Shown: positions 18,558-26,092 of the stretch, one piece after another
How positions within the stretch are numbered: the stretch's first letter is position 1
How the letters are laid out: each line of letters begins with the position of its first letter
Assembly (NCBI RefSeq): GCF_963668165.1
Contig: NZ_OY764209.1
Location: forward strand, 186,001 to 250,000
Reading direction: 5' to 3'
Origin: Marispirochaeta sp.
GTDB taxonomy: Bacteria; Spirochaetota; Spirochaetia; JC444; Marispirochaetaceae
DNA: 64,000 nucleotides
Program-made: the position numbers and the translations under genes
Notes under the pieces: generated by a model
Told to the model about the DNA's origin: nothing
Database searches by the model: none
Seen by the model: only the letters and a program-made list of their open reading frames with translations

Positions 18558-18973
18558 TACTCCTCCCTGAACAGGTGCATGCAGATCAGGCTGACCCCGG
18601 CACCAACTTTAATACCGATAAGAATGTTGAACAGCAGTATCATCCCCGCGCGGGGAACAGCCTGAACATCCGCCCGGACAATGGGGTTACCGAGAAAGCC
18701 GATACCCGCTACGACACCGGCAAATCCGGCGGCCAGGAGAAGAAAAAACGCAAAGGCTTCAACTTTGGTGAGGGCTGAAACCGGAAACAGGGATTCGGCT
18801 GCCTCGACTCCCCGGCTGATGGCAAGCAGGATTACCCCCGAGGCGATAACTACTCCGCCCTGGAACCCGCCGCCGGGAGAAAGATGCCCGTAAGTGAGCA
18901 GGTAAAAGCCAAAGAGCATCATAAAGGGCGCGAGTTTACGGGAGATAAGATCAAGAATAGTCGTCTTCTTCAT
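18557..18973 (-). CDS. mrpB: MrpB/MbhF-like antiporter subunit
   Basis: 138 residues with four membrane helices and the MnhB signature LLTYGHLSPGGGFQGGVVIA. It overlaps the preceding MbhE-like gene by 23 nt and mrpC by 1 nt. It should be an intact part of the cation/proton antiporter. Confidence 0.92.
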   Translation of the reverse strand: MKKTTILDLISRKLAPFMMLFGFYLLTYGHLSPGGGFQGGVVIASGVILLAISRGVEAAESLFPVSALTKVEAFAFFLLLAAGFAGVVAGIGFLGNPIVRADVQAVPRAGMILLFNILIGIKVGAGVSLICMHLFREE

Positions 18974-19250
18974 GGTCCTTCCTCCCTATGGAAAAATCGG
19001 TAAAATAAATAACCCCCGAGACAGCCAACAGCAGCACGATGGTTTCTCCCAGGGTGTCAAATGCCCGGTAGCCCAGATATATGGCTGTAACCAGATTCAA
19101 AGCTCCAGTCTCTTCGCTGCCGTTTTCCACAATATAATCCCGGATTCCTGAGGATACAGGATGCTCCCCATGCAGGGAGATAAAGAGAAACACCGCCGTG
19201 AGCGACAGGACCAGGACCTCCGCAAAAATCAGCCAGTGTTTTGTCTTCAT
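18951..19250 (-). CDS. MbhE-like subunit (MrpA C-terminal domain homologue)
   Basis: 99 residues from ATG 19250, with two or three membrane helices (LIFAEVLVLSLTAVFLFIS; FDTLGETIVLLLAVSGVIYF). The motif YRAFDTLGETIV matches the C-terminal part of MrpA, which in Mbh-type clusters is a separate gene (MbhE). The ATG overlaps the stop of the preceding MbhD-like reading frame (ATGA). The frame stays open upstream only because of the frameshift in that gene. Confidence 0.8.
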   Translation of the reverse strand: MKTKHWLIFAEVLVLSLTAVFLFISLHGEHPVSSGIRDYIVENGSEETGALNLVTAIYLGYRAFDTLGETIVLLLAVSGVIYFTDFSIGRKDHEEDDYS

Positions 19251-19481
19251 GTCTCGTCGCGCCTTTCGGTCTTGTAGACAATCCAGATCATAACCACCGT
19301 CCCCACACCGGTCCCGACAGCCGCCTCTGTCAGGGCGACATCGGGAGCATGGAACAGAAAAAAAGACAAGGCAGCTCAGCAGGCTGAAAACACTTAACGT
19401 AAGCACAGCCGCAAGCATGTCACGAACCTGAAGCGAGATTACCGCAGTGACTGCCATTAAGGCGAGAACAACCTCAATCAT
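19247..19481 (-). pseudogene. MbhD-like (DUF4040) antiporter subunit, frameshifted at a T7 run
   Basis: The frame starts at ATG 19481, overlapping the mrpG stop by 8 nt, and reads MIEVVLALMAV to LSCLVFF. At a run of seven T (plus-strand A7, 19358-19364) the match moves to another frame, which continues FHAPDVALTEAAVGTGVGTV and ends at TGA 19249-19247, exactly overlapping the next gene's ATG. With six T the gene would be a complete DUF4040/MbhD protein of about 77 residues. Either the run is a sequencing error, or the subunit is broken, or slippage restores it. Perfect preservation of both halves and of gene overlaps favours error or slippage. Confidence 0.75.
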
Positions 19482-19803
19482 CGTCTTTCCCCAGTTCCCG
19501 CCGCCTGGTGTAACTCTGCCGCCAGGGTACGATTCCGGCCTGCCAGGCAAAGCGGGCAATTATATGAGCCGAGATAGGATTGGTAACGAAGAAAAAGATG
19601 GTTATAACGATAAGCCGGCCTGTCATCGGCCCCCAGCCTGCAATAAACATGCAGCCGATAAAGAACGACAGGACAGAGGTGGTGGCGCAGGTAGACGAAG
19701 CCTGCAGCCGGGTATATACATCGGGAAAAACCAGCACGCCGATGTTTCCCATCAGATTGAAAGTAACCCCCAGGCCAAAAAAAATGGCCGCCGCGATATT
19801 CAT
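19474..19803 (-). CDS. mrpG: MrpG/MbhC-like antiporter subunit
   Basis: 109 residues with three membrane helices and the MnhG motif GVLVFPDVYTRLQASSTCAT. It overlaps mrpF by 4 nt and the MbhD-like gene by 8 nt. Intact. Confidence 0.9.
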   Translation of the reverse strand: MNIAAAIFFGLGVTFNLMGNIGVLVFPDVYTRLQASSTCATTSVLSFFIGCMFIAGWGPMTGRLIVITIFFFVTNPISAHIIARFAWQAGIVPWRQSYTRRRELGKDDD

Positions 19804-20066
19804 ACCTCCCCCTTTTTCCCGGAAAAGTAGCGGGTCATGAGCAGGATACCGATAAAGCCGAAGATATCGTAGACCAGGGCAACATCAAGATATATGGAAC
19901 GCTCCAGAGCTACAGAGACCAGTACAAGTAAAACCAGGATCTGGGACGCCACCAGGTTCAAGCCGATCATGCGGTCCGCCACCGTCGGACCGATAACAAC
20001 CCGTACCATGCTGATTACGCTGGAGGCGACCAAAAAATAGATGGTAATTCTAAGCATCAGAGCCAT
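19800..20066 (-). CDS. mrpF: MrpF/MbhB-like antiporter subunit
   Basis: 88 residues with three membrane helices and the typical MrpF segment RVVIGPTVADRMIGLNLVAS followed by VALVYDIFGFIG. It overlaps mrpE by 10 nt and mrpG by 4 nt. Confidence 0.92.
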   Translation of the reverse strand: MALMLRITIYFLVASSVISMVRVVIGPTVADRMIGLNLVASQILVLLVLVSVALERSIYLDVALVYDIFGFIGILLMTRYFSGKKGEV

Positions 20067-20569
20067 ATACGCCTCAGCAGTTTCTCGTAGGTTCCCTTGA
20101 TCAGCTCTCCGGCATAGCGGGAGTGGGTGGTACGGGCGTCGAGCCAGTGAACCACCAGATGATCATCCGTCAGATCCAGAGTTATGGTACCGGGGGTAAG
20201 GGTTATGGAACTTGTTAAGGCCACCCTGGCTATATCGGTCTTGAGTTTGGTACGGAAATGAACGATCCCGGGATTAATCTTTCCCCGCAGAATCTGCCAC
20301 AGCACCTGGAAGCTTGCAACATACATATTAAAGATGAGGACCACCAGGTAAACAATAAAGTAATGAGGCCTGGGCAAGTGAGCCCTGCGGGCGGCCTCTG
20401 TTTCATCGACAAAGATTGAATAGGTAAAGAAGGCGACAAGCAGACTTGAAACCACTCCCGCCACCAGGGACCCCGGATCCAGGGACCAGGTAAAAAGCAT
20501 CCATCCCGCAAAAAGAGAGAGGAAGGTGATGGCAAACCTGACAAGAGCCCAGCGGGTCTCGAGTTTCAT
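20057..20569 (-). CDS. mrpE: MrpE/MbhA-like antiporter subunit
   Basis: 170 residues with N-terminal membrane helices and the MnhE signature ALTSSITLTPGTITLDL followed by LVVHWLDAR. It has the standard family length. The start overlaps the stop of the PTS IIA-like gene by 4 nt. Confidence 0.92.
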   Translation of the reverse strand: MKLETRWALVRFAITFLSLFAGWMLFTWSLDPGSLVAGVVSSLLVAFFTYSIFVDETEAARRAHLPRPHYFIVYLVVLIFNMYVASFQVLWQILRGKINPGIVHFRTKLKTDIARVALTSSITLTPGTITLDLTDDHLVVHWLDARTTHSRYAGELIKGTYEKLLRRIWL

Positions 20570-21030
20570 TCCTCTTCCTTACGCGTAAAGGCCGCGATAA
20601 CCTCCTCGGGGGCAGCGGCAGCAAGGAGTTCATTACAAAAACCAGGGTCATGAAGGTAACGAGCGAGCCGGCTAAGAACCTGAAGATGCCTGGAGTGGCC
20701 TCCCTCGGGGCCTGCCAGCAGAAAGAAGAGGCTGACCGGCTGATTGTCCACAGCATCGAATTTGGCGCCCTCAAGCTTGCGGCCGAAGGCGACATGCATC
20801 TCCTGTACCTGGGAAGAAAGACAGTGGGGAATGGCGATGCCGCTCCCGATTCCGGTGCTGGTCATCTTTTCCCGCTTCATCAACTCCTTGTAGAGCTTAT
20901 CCTGGTCCTCCACACCACCGCCCCTGGCCAGAACAGATGCTAATTCCTTGATTATATCGGGTTTTTTCTTTGCAGCGAGGTCCAGTTCAATGCAGGCCGG
21001 ATTCAGCAGTTCGCTTATATTTATTGCCAT
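20566..21030 (-). CDS. PTS EIIA (fructose/nitrogen type) domain protein
   Basis: 154 residues forming one EIIA-2 domain: TGIGSGIAIPHCLSS with phospho-acceptor His69, and FFLLAGPEGGHSRHLQVLSRLAR later. No EIIB/EIIC or sugar genes are near. Sitting between a P-II-like gene and mrpE, with overlaps on both sides, it is more likely regulatory (as PtsN is for K+ transport) than part of a sugar transporter. Control of the antiporter is inference. Confidence 0.85.
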   Translation of the reverse strand: MAINISELLNPACIELDLAAKKKPDIIKELASVLARGGGVEDQDKLYKELMKREKMTSTGIGSGIAIPHCLSSQVQEMHVAFGRKLEGAKFDAVDNQPVSLFFLLAGPEGGHSRHLQVLSRLARYLHDPGFCNELLAAAAPEEVIAAFTRKEEE

Positions 21031-21368
21031 TACTCCTCCTCCGCCAGTCCCGCGGCCCAGTCGACCGGGACGGTAAACAGGATTCCGGTTCCGGGATCCT
21101 TCAGATCACCGCAGACTTCGGTCAGCAGCTTGTGAAGCCGGGGAATCAGGCTTTCGTCCCGGACGACGGAAAAAATCGTTTTATTGTAGGGTTTGTTCCC
21201 CTTCATGAACTCCTTGAACCCGGCGAACAGGGGGACCTCGTAGGTAAGAAAGCGTCCCATTCCTTCGGAATCCAGGATTGTCCCTCCGGGTATTCCCACC
21301 TCGGCATAGGCCTCCAGGACCTGTTCCAGGAGCTCTTCGCGGTTCAAGACAAAAACCATCAGTTTCAT
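21030..21368 (-). CDS. P-II-like small signalling protein
   Basis: 112 residues from ATG 21368 (MKLMVFVLNREELLEQVLEA). The beta-alpha-beta start, a central loop (FKEFMKGNKPYNKTIFSVV) and a C-terminal strand (GTGILFTVPVD) resemble P-II/GlnB-like ferredoxin-fold proteins. The T-loop and nucleotide motifs are not canonical. The longer frame to 21416 has an unlikely N-terminus. It is the first gene of the antiporter run, with its stop overlapping the IIA-like start. It probably senses a small ligand and regulates the antiporter. Confidence 0.75.
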   Translation of the reverse strand: MKLMVFVLNREELLEQVLEAYAEVGIPGGTILDSEGMGRFLTYEVPLFAGFKEFMKGNKPYNKTIFSVVRDESLIPRLHKLLTEVCGDLKDPGTGILFTVPVDWAAGLAEEE

Positions 21369-21537
21369 GACTGCCGCCTTTATGCGAGGAATATCGCAGC
21401 ACCAGAGTACCGGCACTTTAACTCGAGGTCAAGATTTTTAACAGCAACTTCATGTAATGATCCCGTTTCGTATCCTATGTTACCGAAATCTCTTCAGTAT
21501 TATATTACTGTATTGATCATGAAAGCGAGGTTCCAGA

Positions 21538-22791
21538 ATGAACTACATTGATATAAACGATACTATCTACGCCATCACGGAAAAATACCCCGAAACCGTG
21601 GATATCTTCGTCGCCCGGGGCTTTCCCCAAATGGCCGAGTACGCCCAGCGCGCCGGATACGGCAAGCTGGTCTCCCTGAAAACGGCCCTGGAGATGCGGA
21701 AAATCAATTCAGAGCTCTTCGTCGGTCTCCTGAACGAAGCGATCGGAGAGCACAGGGAGGGGGCCGATCTTACCCTGAGCGGGGCGCAGCAGAATGGGCA
21801 GGAAGAATCGCTTACCATGACCGGACTCCTCCCCTGCCCGGTGCGGATTCCCATCCTCGAGGAGTTCAACAGCTTCAGCAGCTCCTACCGGAAGCAGCAT
21901 AACAGGGCCATAGACGCGGAGCTGAAGGCCGCCAGCGTGGGCACCCAGTGGGTGGAGGAACACATCGGCAGCTCCACCTCCGTTGAGTCCCTGCCGGATA
22001 TCTTTATCTCCGCGGGCTTCGACCTCTTCTTCGACCGGCAGCGTATCGGCCGCCTCCGGGAGCAGAACGCCTTTACGGACCTGCTGGACTGGAAGGGCGA
22101 GAATTCCGCCTTCGCCGGACTTGATCTCAAGGACCCCGCGGGGGTCTACTCCATAATCGCCGTGGTCCCGGCGGTATTCCTGGTAAACACCCAGGAATTG
22201 GGAGACCGTCCCGTGCCCAAAAGCTGGGATAATCTTCTGAACGGCGATTTCAGCCAGTCCGTCTCCCTGCCGGTGGGGGACTTCGACCTCTTTAACGCCA
22301 TTCTGCTTACCATCCGCGGCCGTTACGGCGACAGGAGCGTGGAAGAGCTCGGCCGGGTAATGCTCCAGGCCCTGCACCCTTCCCAGATGGTAAAAAGCGA
22401 CCGAATGAAGAACGCCCGGCCGGCGGTAACCATCATGCCCTACTTTTTCACCAAGACCGTCCGGGAAGGCGGACCCATGCAGGCTGTCTGGCCCGAGGAC
22501 GGAGCCATAGTGAGCCCCATCTTCATGCTCACCAAACGGGGCAAGGAAGAGGAGCTGAAACCGGTAGTGGATTTTTTCGGTTCCAAAAAGATCGGCGAAG
22601 TCCTGGCCCACCAGGGACTCTTCCCCTCCCTTAATCCGGAGGTTGATAACAGGCTGGCTGAGGGGACCCCCTTCATGTGGCTGGGCTGGGACTACATAAA
22701 ATCCCGCGATCTGAGTAAAGAGATCAGCGCCAGCGAAGAGATCTTCAAGCATACCAGCAGCCTGGTTGACATGACGGAGGAGAGCGCATGA
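21538..22791 (+). CDS. Cytoplasmic substrate-binding-protein homologue with N-terminal DUF1858-like domain
   Basis: 417 residues without any signal peptide or lipobox. Residues 1-70 resemble DUF1858 (ITEKYPETVDIFVARGF) but lack its usual cysteines. Residues about 95-405 resemble family 1-type ABC substrate-binding proteins (LPDIFISAGFDLFF, VPAVFLVNTQELGDRPVPKSWDNLL, FNAILLTIRGRYG, HQGLFPSLNPEV). It begins a four-gene plus-strand unit and overlaps the GTPase gene by 4 nt. A binding protein kept in the cytoplasm cannot serve ordinary uptake, so a role as cytosolic ligand or metal/cofactor carrier is inferred. Confidence 0.8.
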   Translation: MNYIDINDTIYAITEKYPETVDIFVARGFPQMAEYAQRAGYGKLVSLKTALEMRKINSELFVGLLNEAIGEHREGADLTLSGAQQNGQEESLTMTGLLPCPVRIPILEEFNSFSSSYRKQHNRAIDAELKAASVGTQWVEEHIGSSTSVESLPDIFISAGFDLFFDRQRIGRLREQNAFTDLLDWKGENSAFAGLDLKDPAGVYSIIAVVPAVFLVNTQELGDRPVPKSWDNLLNGDFSQSVSLPVGDFDLFNAILLTIRGRYGDRSVEELGRVMLQALHPSQMVKSDRMKNARPAVTIMPYFFTKTVREGGPMQAVWPEDGAIVSPIFMLTKRGKEEELKPVVDFFGSKKIGEVLAHQGLFPSLNPEVDNRLAEGTPFMWLGWDYIKSRDLSKEISASEEIFKHTSSLVDMTEESA

Positions 22792-23495
22792 ACCTGATAA
22801 CAGTATCCGGCCCCCCGTCATCGGGAAAAACCGCGGTCATCCTCAAGACCGCCGAATCCCTCAGGCAGAAGGGCTTCAAGATCGGCGTGGCCAAATTCGA
22901 CTGCCTCTCCACCGAGGACGATCAGCTCTACGCGAAGGCGGGAATCCCTGTGCAGAAAGGCCTCTCCGGGAGCCTTTGTCCGGACCACTACTTCGTCAGC
23001 AACATCGAAGAGGTCACCCAGTGGGGAATCAGCACGGGCCTGGACATTTTGATCAGCGAATCCGCCGGGCTCTGCAACCGCTGTTCACCCTACATCAAGG
23101 ATATCCGGGCGGTCTGCGTAATAGACAACTTAAGCGGCATCAATACGCCGAAGAAAATCGGTCCCATGCTCAAAAGCGCGGACATCGTGGTTATTACCAA
23201 GGGGGATATCGTCTCCCAGGCCGAGCGTGAGGTCTTTGCCAGCCGCGTCGGCATGGTAAATCCCCGGGCAATGATTATCCACGTCAACGGTCTTACAGGC
23301 CAGGGTGCTTTTGAACTGAGCAGCCTGATGCATGACGAAGAAAACGAGATAGACACCGTCAAAGGTAAAGAGCTGCGCTTTCCCATGCCCTCTGCCCTCT
23401 GTTCCTACTGCCTGGGAGAAACGCGCATAGGCGAACAGTTCCAGATGGGAAATGTACGGAAAATCAAACTGGAGAACCAGCATGAGCAAAATTAG
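22788..23495 (+). CDS. HypB/UreG/CooC-like P-loop GTPase
   Basis: 235 residues. Walker A is GPPSSGKTAV (8-17), the switch region is KFDCLSTEDDQLYAKAGIP, ILISESAGLCNRC holds a Walker B-like Glu and a CxxC pair, and VVITKGD is the guanine-specificity motif (T/NKxD). A second CxxC (CSYCLGETRIG) lies near the C-terminus. The pattern matches SIMIBI metallochaperone GTPases used for nickel enzymes, but no nickel enzyme lies nearby. The start overlaps the SBP-like gene by 4 nt, and the stop overlaps the ABC ATPase gene by 14 nt. Confidence 0.82.
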   Translation: MNLITVSGPPSSGKTAVILKTAESLRQKGFKIGVAKFDCLSTEDDQLYAKAGIPVQKGLSGSLCPDHYFVSNIEEVTQWGISTGLDILISESAGLCNRCSPYIKDIRAVCVIDNLSGINTPKKIGPMLKSADIVVITKGDIVSQAEREVFASRVGMVNPRAMIIHVNGLTGQGAFELSSLMHDEENEIDTVKGKELRFPMPSALCSYCLGETRIGEQFQMGNVRKIKLENQHEQN

Positions 23496-24504
23496 CCGAG
23501 ACCTGGAAACCCTGCCCGTGGCGGCCCTGCTGGAGCAGTATCCTTTTGTTGATTCATACTTTTCCGCCGCGGGGCTTACACTCTCCGCGCGGGAACAGCT
23601 CCCGCTCAAAGAGTATCTCCATTCTCTGGAAGAGGAGTTTAAAGAGGACAAGGCCATCGATGTTGACGAAACCGTCTCCGGTGCCAGGACCTACATAGAG
23701 CAGATGCTGGAGTTCCTGGGCCTGAACAGCGGGACCCGTGTCCTGAGCGTAGGCATCCTGCCGGGGACCACAAAGAGCGGAGAAGCCGAGGGTTTCGACG
23801 CCCTGGAAATCCGGCCGGGAGAGATTGTCTCCATCGTCGGACCCACGGGTTCGGGAAAAAGCCGGCTCCTGGCGGACATCGAGTGGATGGCCCAGCGGGA
23901 CACGCCGACGGGCAGACAGGTCCTGGTTAACGGCACCGAACCCGACAAGAAGTGGCGCTTTTCCACCTCCGATAAGCTGGTGGCCCAGCTCAGTCAGAAC
24001 ATGAACTTTGTCATGGACCTGACGGTCCAGGAGTTTGTTACCCTGCACGCGGAGAGCAGGCTGATAGAGAACACCAATGGGGTAACAGAAAAGATCATCG
24101 CCAAAGCAAACGAACTTGCGGGGGAACAGTTTACCCCGGAGACCCCCATCACCTCCCTCTCCGGCGGTCAGTCAAGGGCCCTGATGATCGCCGACACAGC
24201 CATCCTGAGCAAGTCTCCCATCGTCCTGATCGATGAAATCGAGAACGCGGGGATCGACCGCAAGAAGGCCCTGGAGCTGCTCCTGTCGGAAGAGAAGATC
24301 GTTTTAATGGCAACCCACGACCCGATCCTGGCCCTGATGGCGGACAAGCGGATCATTATAAAAAACGGCGGCATCGCCTCGATCATCGAGACCAGCGATG
24401 GTGAGCGGGGTATTTTACACGAAATAGAGAACCTGGACAGAAGAATTCAGACCTTACGGGGCGAACTGCGGGCGGGGAAACGCCTGGACAATATCACAAT
24501 ATAA
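23482..24504 (+). CDS. ABC-type ATPase with N-terminal DUF1858-like domain
   Basis: 340 residues from ATG 23482. Residues 1-60 (LPVAALLEQYPFVDSYFSAAGL) resemble the N-terminal domain of the SBP-like partner. Residues about 105-330 form an ABC ATPase: Walker A GPTGSGKSRLL, signature LSGGQSRALMIAD, Walker B IVLIDEIENAG and switch His in LMATHDPI. No permease gene is present, and the protein has no membrane helices. The shared N-terminal domain suggests that ATPase and SBP-like protein dock on the same partner. Confidence 0.85.
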   Translation: MSKISRDLETLPVAALLEQYPFVDSYFSAAGLTLSAREQLPLKEYLHSLEEEFKEDKAIDVDETVSGARTYIEQMLEFLGLNSGTRVLSVGILPGTTKSGEAEGFDALEIRPGEIVSIVGPTGSGKSRLLADIEWMAQRDTPTGRQVLVNGTEPDKKWRFSTSDKLVAQLSQNMNFVMDLTVQEFVTLHAESRLIENTNGVTEKIIAKANELAGEQFTPETPITSLSGGQSRALMIADTAILSKSPIVLIDEIENAGIDRKKALELLLSEEKIVLMATHDPILALMADKRIIIKNGGIASIIETSDGERGILHEIENLDRRIQTLRGELRAGKRLDNITI

Positions 24505-24514
24505 GGACACGACC

Positions 24515-24757
24515 ATGCACGAAGGATGTTCAGGAAGCTTTGAAACAGGAAGACAGATTGTAGACAAGGTGCGCATGATGGGGTTTTCATCCCAGTTCAT
24601 GCCGGTTCCACTGCATGTAACATGCGGGCAATGCAGCAAGGAGTTCGAAATGGAGACCTTCGAGACCATCTGTCCCCACTGCGGAGCGGTCCACGGGGTA
24701 ACCCCCTGCCACGCCTTTGACCCGGAGAGTGTTATGAATGCCGGGGTCGGGTACTGA
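24515..24757 (+). CDS. Small zinc-ribbon protein of the SBP-GTPase-ABC unit
   Basis: 80 residues, starting 10 nt after the ABC ATPase stop. It contains CGQCSKEF and CPHCGAVHG, a typical two-knuckle zinc ribbon, with extra conserved-looking Cys and His residues (MHEGCSGSFETG, TPCHAFDPE). It probably binds zinc or another metal. The position makes it the fourth member of the unit. Family not recognised. Confidence 0.72.
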   Translation: MHEGCSGSFETGRQIVDKVRMMGFSSQFMPVPLHVTCGQCSKEFEMETFETICPHCGAVHGVTPCHAFDPESVMNAGVGY

Positions 24758-24789
24758 ATAGGAGCAACCTGGGGAGAGACCAAAGACGA

Positions 24790-24818
24790 TTGCCTCGGCC
24801 TTTCGATAGGAGTAGTAT
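24790..24818 (+). promoter_or_regulatory. Candidate ridA promoter
   Basis: TTGCCT (24790-24795), 17 nt, TAGTAT (24813-24818), 38 bases before the ridA start, which has AGGAGG as ribosome binding site. Confidence 0.4.
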
Positions 24819-24856
24819 AGGACCGGACAAAACAGAGCCGACCCAGGAGGTTTTCA

Positions 24857-25243
24857 ATGAGCATTATAGCCCATACATCCCCGGACGCCGTGAGTGTCGG
24901 GCCCTACTCCCATGCGGCGGAAATCGCCGGCTTCGTGTATCTTTCCGGGCAGACACCCCTGGATAAGGGCACCGGGAAACTCGTGGAAGGAGGGATTGCC
25001 GTCCAGACGGACCAGGTATTAAAAAACCTGGAAAGCGTCCTGAAGGCAGCCGGACTTTCCTTCAGCGACGTGGTCAAGGTCCAGGTATTCCTAACCGACA
25101 TGAAGGATTTTCCGGAAATGAACAGGGTCTACGAGAGCCGCTTTTCGCCTCCCTACCCCGCCAGGTCCACCTTGGGAGTGGCAGCCCTGCCCCTGGGAGC
25201 AAAGGTGGAAATAGAGATGATCGCCGCGAGGAGCAGATCATAG
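24857..25243 (+). CDS. ridA: RidA family reactive intermediate deaminase
   Basis: 128 residues, full family length. It shows the RidA pattern: VGPYSHAAEIAGFVYLSGQ, a central VVKVQVFLTDMKDFPEMN and PARSTLGVAALPLGAKVEIEMIA; the Arg in PARSTLGV is the carboxylate-binding residue. The family hydrolyses imine/enamine intermediates from PLP enzymes. It ends 6 nt before the convergent EamA gene. Confidence 0.95.
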   Translation: MSIIAHTSPDAVSVGPYSHAAEIAGFVYLSGQTPLDKGTGKLVEGGIAVQTDQVLKNLESVLKAAGLSFSDVVKVQVFLTDMKDFPEMNRVYESRFSPPYPARSTLGVAALPLGAKVEIEMIAARSRS

Positions 25244-25249
25244 GCCGGC

Positions 25250-26092
25250 TTACCCGATCCCCATACAGGCCACCCCCGCGGCTGCCGCGGCGAGTCCCGC
25301 CCAGCGCAGGGGGTGGACCTTCTCCCCGTTGATAAAACGGGCAAGCAGTACCGTGGGGGCCGGGTAAACCGAGGTGACAGCGGTAACCAGGATGATCCTT
25401 CCGCTCTGGACCGCCAGCATAAAGGCGATGTTGGCGGCCATATCGAAGGTCCCGGCCATAATTGTGGGGATAAGCCCCTGCCTGCGGACCAGAAGCGGCC
25501 GGGAGCCCAGTATGCTGTAGAAGGCCACCAGAGCCAGAGAGGCAAATCGCGCTCCCGCCAGGGGCCACAAACCCGCCGCCGCATCGGTCTGGGCAATCAG
25601 AATAAAAAAGAGTCCGAAGCCGGTCCCTGCACCTATTCCGAAGAGGAATGCCCTGCGGCGTTCCTCCAGAGTCGTACCAGCCTCAAGATGCTCGTAACTC
25701 AGGAGTACCACCGCCGGGAGAATAAGGCCAATCCCGATCCATCCTGTTAAACTGACGCCGTCTCCGATAATCAGCCCGAACACCAGGGGCAGCAGGGCGC
25801 CGACCAGGGCCGCTGTTGGAGAAACGATCGCCACGACGGTATGAGCCAGGGCATGGTAGAGAAAGAGAATACCCACAGCTCCACCGATACCCGCAGCGGC
25901 ACCCCACAGCAGATCCGCCGTCACAGGTAAACCGTCCAGCAGCAGGGGAGATACAAAACTTACCAGCAGGAGCCCGAAGAGCTGGGAGGTAAAGAGGACT
26001 GCCCCGACAGCCTGCCTGCGGGAGGCATAGCCCCCGGAGAAGTCGCCGATACCGAAAAGCAGGGCTGCAGTAAGGGAGAGTAGAAATATCAT
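25250..26092 (-). CDS. EamA/DMT-family permease
   Basis: 280 residues, about ten membrane helices in two EamA halves (about 3-135 and 147-279), typical of drug/metabolite exporters. The first half begins with LLFGIGDFSGGYASRR and the second contains FDMAANIAFMLAVQSGRIILV. Its start overlaps the RND pump stop by 4 nt, making it the last gene of the aminotransferase-adaptor-pump run. Export of an amino acid-related compound is plausible but not proven. Confidence 0.85.
   Translation of the reverse strand: MIFLLSLTAALLFGIGDFSGGYASRRQAVGAVLFTSQLFGLLLVSFVSPLLLDGLPVTADLLWGAAAGIGGAVGILFLYHALAHTVVAIVSPTAALVGALLPLVFGLIIGDGVSLTGWIGIGLILPAVVLLSYEHLEAGTTLEERRRAFLFGIGAGTGFGLFFILIAQTDAAAGLWPLAGARFASLALVAFYSILGSRPLLVRRQGLIPTIMAGTFDMAANIAFMLAVQSGRIILVTAVTSVYPAPTVLLARFINGEKVHPLRWAGLAAAAAGVACMGIG

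Noticed and set aside
19345..19370. Programmed ribosomal frameshift as the explanation for the T7 run in the MbhD-like gene
   Set aside because: A +1 shift would be needed and no stimulatory stop, Shine-Dalgarno-like element or stem was found at the right place; error or transcriptional slippage is simpler.
21709..22821. Long open frame (370 codons) on the minus strand opposite the SBP-like gene
   Set aside because: It is a mirror of the highly codon-biased plus-strand gene, has no recognisable domain and no ribosome binding site, and would run against the coupled four-gene unit.
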